From positions 1 through 64,000 of the forward strand of contig JAPJBO010000194.1 of NCBI GenBank assembly GCA_030068145.1: 64,000 nt of DNA, in the 5' to 3' direction. This document shows positions 59,506 to 64,000 of this stretch, in pieces. A model generated the notes under the pieces. The model had not been told where the DNA came from, ran no database searches, and was given only the letters and a program-made list of their open reading frames with translations. The position numbers were made by a program, and so were the translations under genes. The stretch comes from Diplonema papillatum. Taxonomy: Eukaryota; Euglenozoa; Diplonemea; Diplonemida; Diplonemidae. Each line of letters starts with the position of its first letter. Positions within the stretch are counted from its first letter, which is position 1.

Positions 59506-64000
<4,495 letters not shown>

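Overview
The window is nuclear DNA of a GC-rich unicellular eukaryote, probably an alga or other protist. I cannot place it more precisely. The evidence is GT-AG introns, C/G-ending codons in the real genes, a RACK1 pair, a twin-CX3C small Tim, an ER-type FKBP, a CID-domain protein, and very large intronless open frames (7.7 kb, and at least 4.5 kb running off the window end). Genes are sparse, about a dozen in 64 kb. Both introns and intergenic DNA are filled with dispersed repeats, inverted-repeat transposon remnants, satellites and poly(C) tracts.

Layout. 1.0-7.5 kb: first and last exons of a PPR/TPR-like, probably mitochondrial protein; its long interior holds a retroelement fragment and a 1.26-kb terminal-inverted-repeat (TIR) element. 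8.4-9.7 kb: nested small elements, namely two copies of a SINE-like repeat (one with a tRNA-like head), a 336-bp element with a 9-bp target duplication, and a 210-bp MITE. 9.9-12.6 kb: a multi-exon type I membrane protein with an acidic tail. 13-17.3 kb: repeats and pyrimidine-rich DNA. 17.4 kb: two-exon small Tim chaperone. 19.5-22.1 kb: two abutting inverted-repeat elements. 23.1-24.2 kb: hypothetical minus-strand gene. 24.3-24.7 kb: 71-bp satellite. 25.6-33.3 kb: a 2562-residue EGF/IPT/multi-TM/PH surface protein. 36.6-38.07 kb: seven-unit 212-bp satellite, immediately upstream of a two-exon hypothetical gene (38.2-41.4 kb) with a duplicated exon. 43.0 kb: small hypothetical gene. 45.1 and 47.4 kb: RACK1 copies A and B. 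49.4-53.8 kb: three-exon CID (Pcf11-like) protein. 56.4-57.5 kb: two-exon secreted FKBP. 59.5 kb to the end: WW-like/poly-Q scaffold-type protein, cut by the window edge.

The genes do not form an operon or pathway. Their products cover organelle biogenesis (PPR-like, small Tim), ER folding (FKBP), translation scaffolding (RACK1) and mRNA 3'-end formation (CID), plus several uncharacterised membrane or scaffold proteins. The most striking feature is the repeat landscape. The 212-bp satellite is homologous to the segment just upstream of RACK1-A. Two TIR families share the same layout of 10-bp subterminal repeats. One dispersed family recurs inside introns. All homology and identity statements were made by eye; no alignment or database search was run.
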